From Gnetum montanum (taxonomy: Eukaryota; Streptophyta; Gnetopsida; Gnetales; Gnetaceae), in NCBI GenBank assembly GCA_015680685.1, contig MNCI01010116.1:283786-347785 (forward strand): 64,000 bases of DNA. The letters are read 5' to 3'. The notes under the pieces are model-generated. The model was not told where the DNA came from and searched no databases. It was given only the letters and a program-made list of their open reading frames with translations. Below, piece by piece: positions 10,669 to 20,325 of the stretch (position 1 is the first letter of the stretch; each line of letters begins with the position of its first letter). The position numbers and the translations under genes were made by a program.

Positions 10669-12001
10669 TCATATGGGGCCCTCAGTTCTTTTTTCAATTT
10701 TTTTTACACATTTTTGTTTTACAACATTTTTATTTTACACGTTTTTATTTTAAAAATTTCTTCAACTTTTTCTGTTTTTGTTTTACACCATCGTTATACT
10801 TTTCTATTTTGTGTGTGTGTGTGCGTGTGTGCCATCCACCCTGTAAGTTTGTCCCATAATAAGTGTTCAGACTGATGGTATGAACTATTTTCATATTGAT
10901 TGCTAATGTTTGGTCTTTACCTTTAAGTTACAATGTTGAGACTAAGGTATGTTTCTTTTGATATGACAGGCAATGAGATCACTTCATCCATCCATCTACC
11001 AATTTCTATGGTTTCTCTTGGCTTGGAAATGTACAGTTCCCTTCTAATAAGAACTTTAACGAATCGGTAACTAGGTATTTCTCAAACTAAGGAAGGATTC
11101 AGGGATTGCAAAGGGTGTGACTTCAAAGGAACTTGATGCTTGTGTGTTGGTCATTCACTTGGGTGCTTGGCTGTTTTCTTCTTGAGTTTTCTTACCATTT
11201 CGATGTTACCCAATTATCGGAAGCTGAGCCAATAAAAATAAGAAGTCTTTGCATGGTGTGGTTCTCATGCATAAAAACACAAAACACAAAAACAAAAACA
11301 AAAAAAAAAAGAGAAGAAGAGAGAGAAAAAAAAGAGAGAGTGAGAATTCAAAGCACACCCCTTAGACGAAATAAAATTTGGGCTACAAGCACTGGTTATG
11401 GAATCAATAGTGTTCCCTCTAACTAAGGCCCTTCTCACTTCCCATTGTTTCCTTTGTTTCATCGGAATGGTGGTGGCTCTTTAATGATGCATCCTCATTA
11501 TCCAAGTGGATGGTTTAACCGAATGCATTGATGCGAAGTCACTGGAAGTGGTTGGTTTGAGTCCAGAGTTGGAATGAGATTTGCCAAGTCACATTAATCA
11601 TCAAACACACAAGGGGCTGTACGCCACCTTGTTCTTGAGATTCCATTCCATTTCTCTTCTCTCCAACCTTCTCTCCATTGTTCACCTCATTGCCCATTGT
11701 ATTATTAGTGTATATATATTGGTTGAGGCATTGTTTTCTTTTCGGTAAATTCTTGTAGTTAAGACTTTAACTCTTGTTCCAAAAGACATTCCCGAGCCTA
11801 CGGACTCTTTGAATGTGGGTTTGTCAGGGCATTAACGGCATGAGCTTTGGAGCATTAGTTAACTTCTTTTCCTTAGCATTTTGTAATTAATTATTATTTT
11901 GTTCATTCCCATCTCGACATCCACGTCACTAATGTTTTCAGTTGTCCCTTTTTATCTATCTTTCTTACTCCTTTCCCTTCTTCATTCTAACGCTACTGGA
12001 G
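10669..12001 (+). other. N2 non-coding region between protease and small ORF
   Basis: No ORF is supported. Just before it is the first AGTCATGGGGGA motif (about 10638-10650). Then come T-rich sequence with TTTTTGTTTTACA repeats (10685-10800), a conserved cassette at about 11247-11372 (TCTTTGCATGGTGTGG, an A-rich tract, then CAAAGCACACCCCTTAGAC), and a GGGCATTAACGGCATGAG motif near 11827. The same blocks occur in the same order in A, B, C, D and N3. Confidence 0.7.
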
Positions 12002-12233
12002 GTTTACGATTAGTCATGGGGGTACGGGGCCCGTTTTTTTCGATTTTCTCCTAGCCCCGAAATTTTTGATTTTCTTCCTAACCCCTACACCTTCGGTAGT
12101 CATCATTACTACATCTTCCCAGGTCCATATTAGCCATACCACAACCTAGCCAATGGACTTACACCGAAGCAAGGAATTATTTACTTAATGATTCAATTAC
12201 CCTTGCTAATAAATGATTGTGTTGTGTGTGCAG
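12002..12233 (+). other. Candidate intron in front of N2 small ORF
   Basis: The donor TGGAG|GTTTAC lies at 12002, a pyrimidine/TG-rich stretch precedes the acceptor GTGTGTGCAG at 12224-12233, and the ATG of the small ORF follows at once. N3 has the same structure (230 nt against 232 nt), and D has AG|GTAAGC...ATAG|ATG at the equivalent place. A second polypurine-like motif TAGTCATGGGGGTA lies just inside the donor. No cDNA evidence was available. Confidence 0.5.
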
Positions 12234-12425
12234 ATGGCAATCATACAACAACGGCATGGATATGGAGCAAACACTTATAATGGAGCAACGCTGAAGCAGC
12301 TATGTAAGGAGCAAGATCGAGGGCGCGCTTATGGATGGACAACGAAAAGCGCAATCTTGGCGTTGGCAGCAGTGACACTTCTTTCTATCTCTCTCTTTCT
12401 CTCTCAGTTGCCAACAAAGGCTTGA
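12234..12425 (+). CDS. N2 small 3' ORF, 63 aa, C-terminal hydrophobic segment
   Basis: The ATG at 12234 follows the candidate splice acceptor directly and the ORF ends at TGA 12423-12425. The product has a polar N-terminal half (HGYGANTYNGATLKQLCKEQ) and a C-terminal hydrophobic stretch (AILALAAVTLLSISLFL), which may be a membrane anchor. N3 has the same ORF in the same place with one early stop and a 4-nt deletion near the end. It occupies the start position of the large 3' ORF of A-D but I see no similarity beyond ATGGC. I do not recognise the protein. It may be a translated remnant without function. Confidence 0.5.
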   Translation: MAIIQQRHGYGANTYNGATLKQLCKEQDRGRAYGWTTKSAILALAAVTLLSISLFLSQLPTKA

Positions 12426-12586
12426 TGTCATTGTAATAAGGTGTTCAACCTTGTTGTCATGAACACCAATTTTGTCAAGTCTTGTAATAATGATCCGTTC
12501 ACATGTCATCCCATTAGTTCCATTCCCCTCAATAATTCCATACCTTCCCGATATTATTGTAAGGAACTCGAGAACGAGTTTTCATT

Positions 12587-12600
12587 CAATCATGGGGGTA
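12587..12600 (+). other. Polypurine tract of N2
   Basis: TCATGGGGGTA directly precedes the LTR start TGATGAG. The upstream block GAACGAGTTTTCATTCAA is shared with N1, A, B and D, so this is the plus-strand priming site. Confidence 0.8.
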
Positions 12601-13310
12601 TGATGAGACGCGATATGCACAAGCCGCGATATCATGTACGTGATATCGCGGTCCACCGCCAAATGTATAAATAAGAGGCGGCGCTCCCCTCATTTCTCAT
12701 CCTAGGCTAGAAGTAGCGAAGCTCTGGTGGATTGATCACCCCAGAGATAGAATATTTTCCATGTGCCCGCTGTAGGAGTCCCCCAAGTGAACGGTTCTTT
12801 ATTCGAGCAGCTTTGTACCTGAACGCAAGTTGTGTACGGNNNNNNNNNNNNNNNNNNNNNNNNNNNNNNNNNNNNNNNNNNNNNNNNNNNNNNNNNNNNN
12901 NNNNNNNNNNNNNNNNNNNNNNNNNNNNNNNNNNNNNNNNNNNNNNNNNNNNNNNNNNNNNNNNNNNNNNNNNNNNNNNNNNNNNNNNNNNNNNNNNNNN
13001 NNNNNNNNNNNNNNNNNNNNNNNNNNNNGCTAGTTAATTTAGACTTAGGACATTAGTTAGAGTAGTTAGTTCTCTCAACCTTTCACCCCTTAGCATAGGA
13101 GATAAACTTGAAAAGACCAAAAAAATAATATACCTCGGACTTACTTAATCATACACCGTGACAACAACAAGTAAGTCTGGGAAGACAATGATTAATTAAC
13201 CCCAAGTGTTCCTTGTGGTGTTTAGGCATTTAGTCTGCGGAGTTCGACCGGATCGCGCGTGCTACGCTCGTTTCGTATGGTTGAGTGTAGGGGTACCTCG
13301 CCACTCATCA
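12601..13310 (+). repeat. 3' LTR of N2 (contains assembly gap)
   Basis: It begins TGATGAGACGCG and ends CCACTCATCA. TATAAATA lies at 12666-12673. Only two full GATATC palindromes precede it, against six in N1. Part of the R/U5 region is masked by the N run, so the LTR's real length is unknown. A's RNase H coding sequence continues from 13311. Confidence 0.92.
12840..13028. other. Assembly gap (189 N)
   Basis: The run of N lies inside the N2 LTR. The length may be nominal. Open frames that span it have no biological meaning. Confidence 1.
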
Positions 13311-13600
13311 ACCACCGAAAAGGAGTTGATGGCGGTGGTGTTCGCCTTGGATAAATTATGGCACTATGTGCTCGAATACTAGGTGTTTGTGCACATGGAC
13401 CACAGTGCTATCCAGTTCCTGATGAACAAACCAACGGTGAGCCCTCGCATAATCCGGTGGCTGGTGATTCTTCAAGAGTTTGATCTTACCATGGTAGATC
13501 GAAAGGGGACTGAGAATGTGGTTGCTGACCACTTGTCTCGGCTGCGATGGGATGACGCAAAAGAGGAGGAGCCCTTATTCAACCAGTTTTCAAATGAACT
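13311..13600 (+). pseudogene. Element A RNase H, C-terminal part
   Basis: RNase H degrades the RNA of the RNA-DNA hybrid. The sequence resumes after N2 at TTEKELMAVVFALDKL and continues with FVHMDHSAIQFLMNK (conserved Asp in MDH), RIIRWLVILQEFDL and the closing ADHLSRL motif. A stop lies before FVHMDH (TAG at 13380-13382). The N-terminal part of the domain is missing. Confidence 0.88.
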
Positions 13601-14997
13601 CCTCTTCATAGGCGTAGTTGATCCTCAAGTACCCAAGGAATCCCCTTGGTTCAACTGCATCCTCACCTACCTCACAACCCAGGAGTGGCCTAAGGAGTGG
13701 AACCATCGACAAAAATAACAATTTCTCCATAAGACCAAGCGTTTGATGGAAATCAATGGTCACCTTTACAAGGTGTGTGCAGATGACCTGGTTTGATGGT
13801 GTGTCCCTGATGACGATACATTGTGCGTCCTCAAACATGCTCTCGAGGGCCCTTGTGGGGGCCATTATGTTGGATGCTGCACGGCCATTAAAATCCTGCT
13901 TGCAGGGTATTACTGGCCTATACTTTTTAGGAATGCACAATGGTTCACCCGCTCTTGCGAACGATGTGAAAAAGATGGTGGGATGTTAGCATGGATGGAT
14001 GGACCTCAATAGTGGATCCAGCCACTAGAGCCCTTCGACATATGGGGTATCAACTTCATGGGGCCCATCACCCCCTTGTCAAATGGAAAGGCATACATCA
14101 TCGTAGCTATGAACTACTGTACAAAGTGAGTAGAAGCGATAGCCATTGTCGAATGTTCTTCCAACACTTCTGCATGATTTATCCAACAACAAATCGTTAC
14201 CAAGTTTGGAGTGCCGCGTGCACTCATTTTTGATAATGGGACTCACTTCATGGGTGTCACTCTTCGGAAACTCATGCAATGCTTAGGGGTAACACATAAA
14301 TTTACAACACCCTATCAACCCCCAAGCTAATGGGCAAGCCGAAGTCACCAATAGGAAGATCACCAAGATCCTTACCCGAACCATCAGCAAATACAGGAGG
14401 GATTGGAGTACCAAATTGAACGATGCCCTATGGGCCTATTGCTCCACTTGGAAACTTCCTGTAGGGTACTCTCCCTATGAGTTAGTGTATGGGAAGTTAC
14501 CAACACTTCGAATTCAGGCTGAACTCCGTACACTATCCACTGCCAGTGACTTAGGCCTTAACCTCCTGCTAGGACAACGTGAATGACTAATCAATTTAAG
14601 TGTGCTAGATGAGAACCGATTAGTGGCCCTATCTTCAAATGAAATCTGTAAGGCCTACAACAAGAAACGACACGATCGTAGGATTCGGAAGGTCACATTT
14701 AGATGTGGAGACAAGGTGCTGTATTGGAACCCCTCACACATATCTCAACCGACCAAGTTTCAAACACTATGGGAGGGACCTTACATTGTCTCTGAAACCT
14801 TCATGTCCAGGGCCTTGCTTATCCACAAACCTGAGGACCCCACCAAAACACAGTTAGTCAATCGCCAACAACTAAAACCTTTCCATGAAATTCACTCAAC
14901 TAGTGCCATTGCCTCGTCATCACCTGGTCGACCACGTTCCATCTTTTGCATCTCCTCCTTTCCACCCAGTTGTGGGGGAGACTGTCATCCCTGCTGA
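13601..14997 (+). pseudogene. Element A integrase (broken)
   Basis: Integrase inserts the DNA copy. A His-His-Cys-Cys zinc region (HALEGPCGGHYVG ... CERC, about 13825-13975) is followed by the core. The motif WGINFMGP has Asn instead of the first catalytic Asp, FDNGTHF keeps the second, and NGQAEVTNR keeps the Glu. An extra C in a five-C run near 14320 shifts the frame. Further stops occur (13716, 13796, 14010, 14115, 14585). The C-terminal region (VLYWNPSHIS, WEGPYIV) ends with the conserved tail CCISS...GGDCHPC-like residues and a TGA at 14995-14997. It is inactive as it stands. Confidence 0.9.
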
Positions 14998-16540
14998 TCC
15001 ATTTCACTACACCCCTCACCATTTTGTAATTTTTTGTTTTACACTTTTTTGTTTCTATTTTTTTGTTTTACACTTTTTTTTTCATCATCGTTCATATGTT
15101 TGCACATTCTTTGAACATTTTTTCCTTTTCTTTAATTATTTTTCGTTTTCTTGTGTCTGTTTCATTTTTTTTCATGTAATTGCTAATACGTTGTCGTATT
15201 GTCTTCAGGTGTTTAGCATGGTCAATTTTTGTTACGATGGGTACTGTAATAGTCTTCATCATTCTCTGGCTCCCGTCTTTGCATGGTTGTTCTTGGATTT
15301 TATGTCTATTTTCAGCTTGTAAAATTAGCAGTGAGTCCACGTCATTTACCCATTTGACCGCTCCATGGTTTTCCTTTTGTTGGAAGCATGCAACCCCTTC
15401 ACTTAAACACATTTTAATTAATGTGTAACCTGTGTAGTTCCCTGACTTAGGGATAACCCAATGGTTTGACTCAAGTGTGACTTCAAAGGGAATGCGGTAT
15501 TCGTTGCTCTGTTTTGTCCCCTGGGTTGCTGGTATGCCCTTACGGGTTCCCTACCACTCCACGTCCTTCTCTTCAAGGGAGCTTCTGGGTAGTTCGACCT
15601 TGTATGGTGTGGTCCTCACTAAAACATTAAAAAAAAAGAGGGAAACAACCATGAGGATTCAAAGCATACCCCTTGGTCGAATGCATGCGAACACACATGG
15701 GTCTTTGCATAGTGTGGTTCCCCCTGACAAGAAAAATAAATAAATAAAAATAATAACTCAGTGGGAATTCAAAGCACACCTCTTAGACCGCCTCTCCCAA
15801 CCCACAAGCAAAAGTTATGGGACTTCCTTGGTCCCCTCTTGCTTTGTTCCATTTCACTTCCTTCCTCTCCCGTTGTTGGAGTGGTGGTTCTCTATGGGGT
15901 CATTCTTGCTTTCTTGGGGGATGGCCGGAGCTTCGTCTATTGCTGCAGTGTCACTGGCTGCGGATGGTTTTGGGTCTGACCTTAGGAAAGGTTCTATCGA
16001 GTCACTTAACCACCCTTGCACACGGGGTTTTATGTGACCAATGATCAAAATTTGCATCCCGTTATCTCTCTCTACATCCTTTTCTCTCTGTAACTCACCT
16101 CATTGCCCATTTTTTATTTTGAAAGTTTTCGTGGTCTCTTTGGATTTCTCATGTCTTGGCGGGATCTCTTGAATTGGAGTCTTACCTGGCCAACGCCACT
16201 TCTTGGCACTCGAGCCCACGGACCCTGGTGTTGAGGGTATGCAGGGGCTACAAAGGCTACTACCTGCTATGGGGAGGACCCACCTGCATATTCTTGGTCC
16301 CGCTTGTTAAGTCTTCCATCCTTTGGATTTCTTGGTTGATTTTTTTTACGTGTCCCATCATTCGATTTCTTCCTCGTGGAGTTGTTTTTGCATCCTGTTC
16401 TGATTTTTTGTCTCTTTTTTTATGCTCAATTACCTTCCTCATGTCCTCAGCCATGACTGGGCTTCTCACGCGCTTCAATTGCCCTAATTTGGCTTTTCAA
16501 ATTCATCGTTTCGGGTTTTTTCTGTGTTGGTCAACGTTGG
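14998..16540 (+). other. Element A non-coding region after integrase
   Basis: No ORF is supported. It begins just after a polypurine-like motif CAGTTGTGGGGGAG (14967-14980). T-rich sequence with TTTTTGTTTTACAC follows (15025-15090). A pyrimidine tract ending TGTCTTCAG|GT (about 15200) could be a 3' splice site. The A-rich cassette occurs twice in tandem, at about 15598-15680 and 15703-15790. The block CTGCTATGGGGAGGACCCA (about 16266-16285) is shared with B, C and D. Confidence 0.65.
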
Positions 16541-16555
16541 TCAACAGGTGTACAG

Positions 16556-16635
16556 CATTGCGTATATGGGGCCTCGTATACGCAGTGCTCACGTATACGT
16601 GGCCCTGTCGATGCAACGCCCAACCCCTATATATA
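16556..16635 (+). promoter_or_regulatory. Internal LTR-like promoter module of A
   Basis: Three CGTATA(C/T) palindromic units (GCGTATATGG, CGTATACGC, ACGTATACGTGG) are followed by GGCCCTG and a TATA box TATATATA at 16628-16635. A's own U3 has the same architecture and shares ACGTGGCCCTGT. The module lies about 370 bp before the ATG of the 3' ORF, so it is a candidate promoter for that ORF. B, C and D have counterparts at the same place. Confidence 0.5.
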
Positions 16636-16781
16636 CACTCGTTGAGCTTTGCAATTTTCATCATTTGGATTCCAAATTTAGGGGAGTTTTTACCATTTTT
16701 TCTACCTAACCCTTCCTAATGCTTCTACATTCCATTGCATGTTCGCATCAACCAATCCTTCCCCTTTTTACGCAACCGGAG

Positions 16782-16999
16782 GTATGCTCTCAGTCATGGG
16801 GGGTGGTGCCTATGTGTAATTAATTAATTAATTAATTGGTTAATTACAAAAATTTTGGCTCTAACCCATAAATTAACACTCCGGAAGATTTAACAATGTG
16901 CCTTTGCCAACAACATAACTTGGCCAAATTGAGAAGGTGTATACGAACCTTCTGAAGCTACTTATGTATGGTCTAACGGGCGGTTATCTTTGATTGCAT
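16782..16999 (+). other. Candidate intron before A 3' ORF
   Basis: The donor CGGAG|GTATGC lies at 16782 and the 3' end abuts the ATG at 17000. The acceptor AG seen in C, D, N2 and N3 reads AT here, so splicing would be lost. A second polypurine-like motif (CAGTCATGGGGGG, 16791-16803) and an ATTA microsatellite (16818-16842) lie inside. Confidence 0.4.
16818..16842 (+). repeat. ATTA microsatellite
   Basis: About six tandem TAAT/ATTA units lie in the candidate intron of A. Other copies lack it. Confidence 0.9.
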
Positions 17000-19854
17000 A
17001 TGGCACTGAAACCAAGGTACCTAAGGGATGCAGGACCATCACAACCAAGGGACAAGCACCCACGCACGGGAAGGGGACGAGGTGTGCAATCGCCAGAGCA
17101 TGCAGAGGACTCTCATGCAACTGGGCCTTTTCGCGAAAGACTTGACGTGGAATTTGTTCATCAGATTCCCGAAGAGGAGATTCCTGGTAAGAAATCGCTC
17201 GGGGATGAGACTCTTGGGATAGCACCACGGGTTGAGGTCACCCTGACCCAAGCCTACCTTGATCCTATCACGCTGCGCGAGATGCAACGAATGGTTCTTC
17301 AAGAGCTAAATTTTGAACCAATCTTTAAGAACGTGCTAGAAGAAGTGAGGCTCCAACTGCAGAACTCTCCGATGTGGCCAACCATCATAGCCAGTGGTGA
17401 ATGGTACTTAGGAGAAACTTATCTCTTCTGGATGAATCGGCAACCAGGGTGTAGAGTAAGAATCAAAGATATTTATGTCTGTTACTCTTTGGAGCCGATA
17501 GCGTAGGCTCTGGGGCTACCTGAGACTGGGCAGATGTGGTGGAAATTCCAAAGCAGGCCGATACAGAGGTAAAGGTGGAATGGACCAAATGGTGCTATGG
17601 GGTAGAGCACAAGGAATTCAGCTCTCTAACCACAGTGGAGAGAGTGTACTCAAAGATTGTGTCTTACCACCTGAATCCAACGGTAAGACCCAGTAAAATC
17701 ACAACCTTCTCCACTCGTGCATGTGCTGCCTTGAGTGGGAAATTCCCAATGAGTCTTCCATAGCTGTTGTTTTTGGAGATTGAAAAGAGGTTTGCTGAGA
17801 ACGAACGTGGAAGACGAGCTCTCCCCTTTCCCTGTCTAATCCGAAAGTTGTGCAAACGGGTAGGGATAGCACGATATTCTAATGATGTAATCTGATGTGC
17901 CCCAATTACCTCGTGACACGAAATGATGAAAGATAAAACTCCTGCCGCCACATAGAAAGAGGAGGAGCAGCAACCACCTCCACCACCTGCACAAACAACG
18001 CAGTCGGGCTAGCAAACCACGACAGAATACATCTGCGAGATCCAGGAAATGCTCTCGAGCCAACAAGAGTAATCTGGCAAGACTGGTGAAGGAGAAGACC
18101 CTTCAGTCTATCGCCCTACCATGAGCCACCTAGAGCACATGGCTCAATCAGTTAGCTTGCTTGAAAGGGCAGGGTCGGTATTCTCCACCGCCCGAGCACA
18201 AGTTCCAACTAGAACAAATCCAAGCATTTGAGAGGTAACAGTGTTGACCCAACAGTTATTCCCTGAAATTTTAAGGAATGCTGCTACTTTCTCGGTATGC
18301 TTGGAAGATGGTGAAGGGGCGACAGTCCTGGTGATGCAACACCAAGGATAGGAAGTTACGGCCGAAGTGGTTGCTAACATAATTGCTACAACTCTTAATG
18401 CGCCGGCAGCACTTGTACTGAACATTCATGGACTACAAGACATACAGGTGTTTGCTGAAACTTCACACAGCAAGATTAATGTAGCCCAACATGAAGAGTT
18501 GTTGGACCGACTGGTGGGAACCGGGCAACTGCTCCCGGATGTCTTCGACCTTTCGGATAACATTACTGCAACCTAGTCGAAGTTGCTCTCAGCAAGGGGT
18601 AAGAGCCTCATTTTGGAAGGGCAACTTGATGCTGCTCAAGCCGCTTGTTAGCGCTTGGCAATGGAGGTAGCCTAATTAAGAGCTCAACTTGCCGATCCAG
18701 CCATCCTTGAGCACGAAATCACCAGGGATGAAGCTTTTCAATAGCATCAACTTAAACTTCAGGTTGTCGAGGATGTGTGAGAGACGGTGATCTTCGACAA
18801 GTCGTTGGCAGATGCTCGAGCATATCACTTAGACAAGGACTTTGTTGAGGTTCACTAGGAGAATGTGCGATTGACCGTGGAGGTTCATCACCTGTGCAAT
18901 GTTGGTGCAGAAAATGAACACATGAAAACTTTTATCCACCAATAGCAGGAAGAGCTAGCCAGGGTGAACACTGACATAAGGAGGTTGGCTACCGAAAATC
19001 AAAATCTGTCAATGGAGGAGGTTCGGGCATTGCAACAAAAGTTTACAATTGAAATTGCCGCTTGGAAGAACGAGGCCCTGAAGTTTGAGAAAGTCAAAAA
19101 TCATTACAGGGACCAAGCGGGATTGCAGAAGGAGGTAAATGAGAAGCACATTCAAGTCGCCAAAGCCAAGATGAACCAAGTGCTCCAGCAGCTCTGTGAG
19201 GGAGGCGATGTATGGCAATCTATCTTCAATGGGTTGAATGCCTATAATAAAGCTGAAATTCGCCTGAAAGAGCTGCAGATTAAGGAGATGAAAGAATACA
19301 TGGAGTTAGCCAACCTTCGATATGCAAACCTAGCTATGCTCACAACTGGAAGACCATGGTTAGAATTGGAAAAACAAGTGGCCACCTTGTATTCCCTATA
19401 TGAGGGAGAGTTCCAAGCACACAAAGCAACAAAGCAGAAGCTGAAAATGGAAAACACGGAACTCGAGGTTCTCCGCATAAGCTTTAAAGGACAACGTACA
19501 GTCACGAAGGATCTAGCCTGAAGAATGAATGACTATCAGCAGTTGTAGGCATCAATTCGAGCATTCGACATTGAACGCAAGCAGTTCACAGCCTTGTTTG
19601 TCAACCTGAAAGAACTCCTTCTGGTTCTACCATGCCCTTGGGAGGTTCTAGTTCCAGCCCACATTGGAGAAGCTACCTGGATAGTGAATGATCCCAAAAG
19701 CAAAGAAGAAAAAATGAGGGCTTTCTTTGAGGCTTTTTGGCTACCTCCAGAAGTTGCAGCTATTACGGGGCAACCATTGTTCATGCCCCCACCAACACAT
19801 TGGCCAGAGGCTGGAGAAGGTCCATCAAAACCACCACTCGTAGGGATGGTGTGA
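17000..19854 (+). pseudogene. Element A 3' ORF: plant-transposon-domain plus coiled-coil protein (broken)
   Basis: About 950 codons from ATG 17000 to TGA 19852-19854. Residues 1-70 are basic and Pro-rich. Residues about 130-290 contain SGEWYLGETYLFW, VRIKDIYVCYSLEPIAEALGL-like sequence, W..WCYG, SYHLNPT, STRACAALSGKF and LPFPCLIRKLC, the spacing seen in the 'putative plant transposon protein' family that often accompanies Athila-like elements. A Glu/Gln/Pro stretch (about 310-330) leads to a long Lys/Glu/Leu-rich region (about 520-840), probably coiled coil. The tail is Pro-rich. I see no signal peptide or membrane segment, unlike classic Athila env-like ORFs. One G missing near 17528 shifts the frame, and numerous TAG/TGA stops are present. 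Homologous ORFs of nearly equal length are in B, C and D. Confidence 0.75.
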
Positions 19855-20070
19855 TCTTCTCTAGCAATTTTTTGCATCATCCTACACAGCAGAGGCTCCG
19901 GGACCAGCGAGGTGTTCAATTTTGTCTCTGAACACCATCATTTTTGTAACTTGTCCTCCTTTGTAACTTGGGCACTTGGTCAAATTCACGTCGTGTCATG
20001 TATGTGTGTTGTAAATAAGAATCCATACCTTCCAAATTGTAAAGTAATTCAAGGACAAGTTTTTGCTCAG

Positions 20071-20081
20071 TCATGGGGGTA
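20071..20081 (+). other. Polypurine tract of A
   Basis: TCATGGGGGTA directly precedes the 3' LTR, and GACAAGTTTTTGCTCAG upstream matches the block before other 3' LTRs here. Confidence 0.8.
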
Positions 20082-20325
20082 TGATGAAGTGTCATTAAGT
20101 TGATGCATTGACTAGGCCGCGTTGACGTGGGCCCGTCAACGTAGCCTTCTTGCATCAACGTGGCCCCATTTACGAACCCGCCTATCTTGGCCTATAAATA
20201 AGAGGGCCTTCCACCTCATTTAGGAACCTTTTCAGTTAGTTGTAGCGAAGCTCTTGTAGTTTGTTTCCGCAGGAGATAGAATAGTTTGTTTTCACAGGAG
20301 ATAGAATATTTTGTTTGCACAGGGA
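20082..20325 (+). repeat. 3' LTR of A, truncated after about 244 bp
   Basis: It begins TGATGAAGTG like the 5' LTR, with TATAAATA at 20193-20200. U3 has about 30 bp more of GACGTGG-type repeats than the 5' LTR. Just after the start of the transcribed part, a 25-bp unit ending CAGGAGATAGAAT occurs twice plus a partial third (20259-20325). The LTR then passes into B's Gag at GCACAGGGAT, where the two sequences share AGG. The remaining ~600 bp are missing. Confidence 0.85.

Larger units (their letters stand above)
7376..13310 (+). mobile_element. N2: non-autonomous gag-protease Athila-like element, 5' truncated
   Basis: The copy contains Gag, protease, 1.6 kb of non-coding DNA, a small ORF, polypurine tract and a 3' LTR, but no RT, RNase H or large 3' ORF. 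The deletion joint is the same as in N3: after the protease tail the frame passes into the last ~18 codons of integrase (CSLFRIS...GGDGHLC). Its 5' LTR is lost. The 3' LTR ends exactly where A's RNase H resumes, so N2 entered A's RNase H. Few stops make it one of the youngest elements here. Confidence 0.88.
1382..20325 (+). mobile_element. A: Athila-like Ty3/gypsy retrotransposon with large 3' ORF, interrupted
   Basis: In order: 5' LTR, tRNA-Asp-type PBS, Gag, protease, RT, [unclassified segment plus N2], RNase H, integrase, about 2 kb of non-coding DNA with an internal promoter-like module, a ~950-codon 3' ORF, polypurine tract and a truncated 3' LTR. The integrase follows RNase H and the RT sequence (HFPLPFVDQ, GYSGYNQI, MPFGLCNA) is of Athila type. 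Stops, frameshifts and an Asn at the first catalytic Asp of integrase show it is dead. A is younger than B, which it interrupts, and older than N2, which interrupts it. Confidence 0.9.

Noticed and set aside
12732-13056. Open frames across the N run
   Set aside because: They exist only because N codons were not counted as stops. The sequence is an LTR with an assembly gap.
14885-15322. 145-codon Phe-rich open frame after A integrase
   Set aside because: It is T-rich non-coding DNA read through. The counterpart in B and D is not open.
16156-16719. 187-codon hydrophobic open frame in A as an env-like protein
   Set aside because: It lies in the non-coding region and crosses the promoter-like module. 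B, C and D have no matching frame.
16994-17506. Start of A's 3' ORF at TTG 16994
   Set aside because: An ATG at 17000 is in the same frame and aligns with the ATG after the splice acceptor in C, D, N2 and N3.
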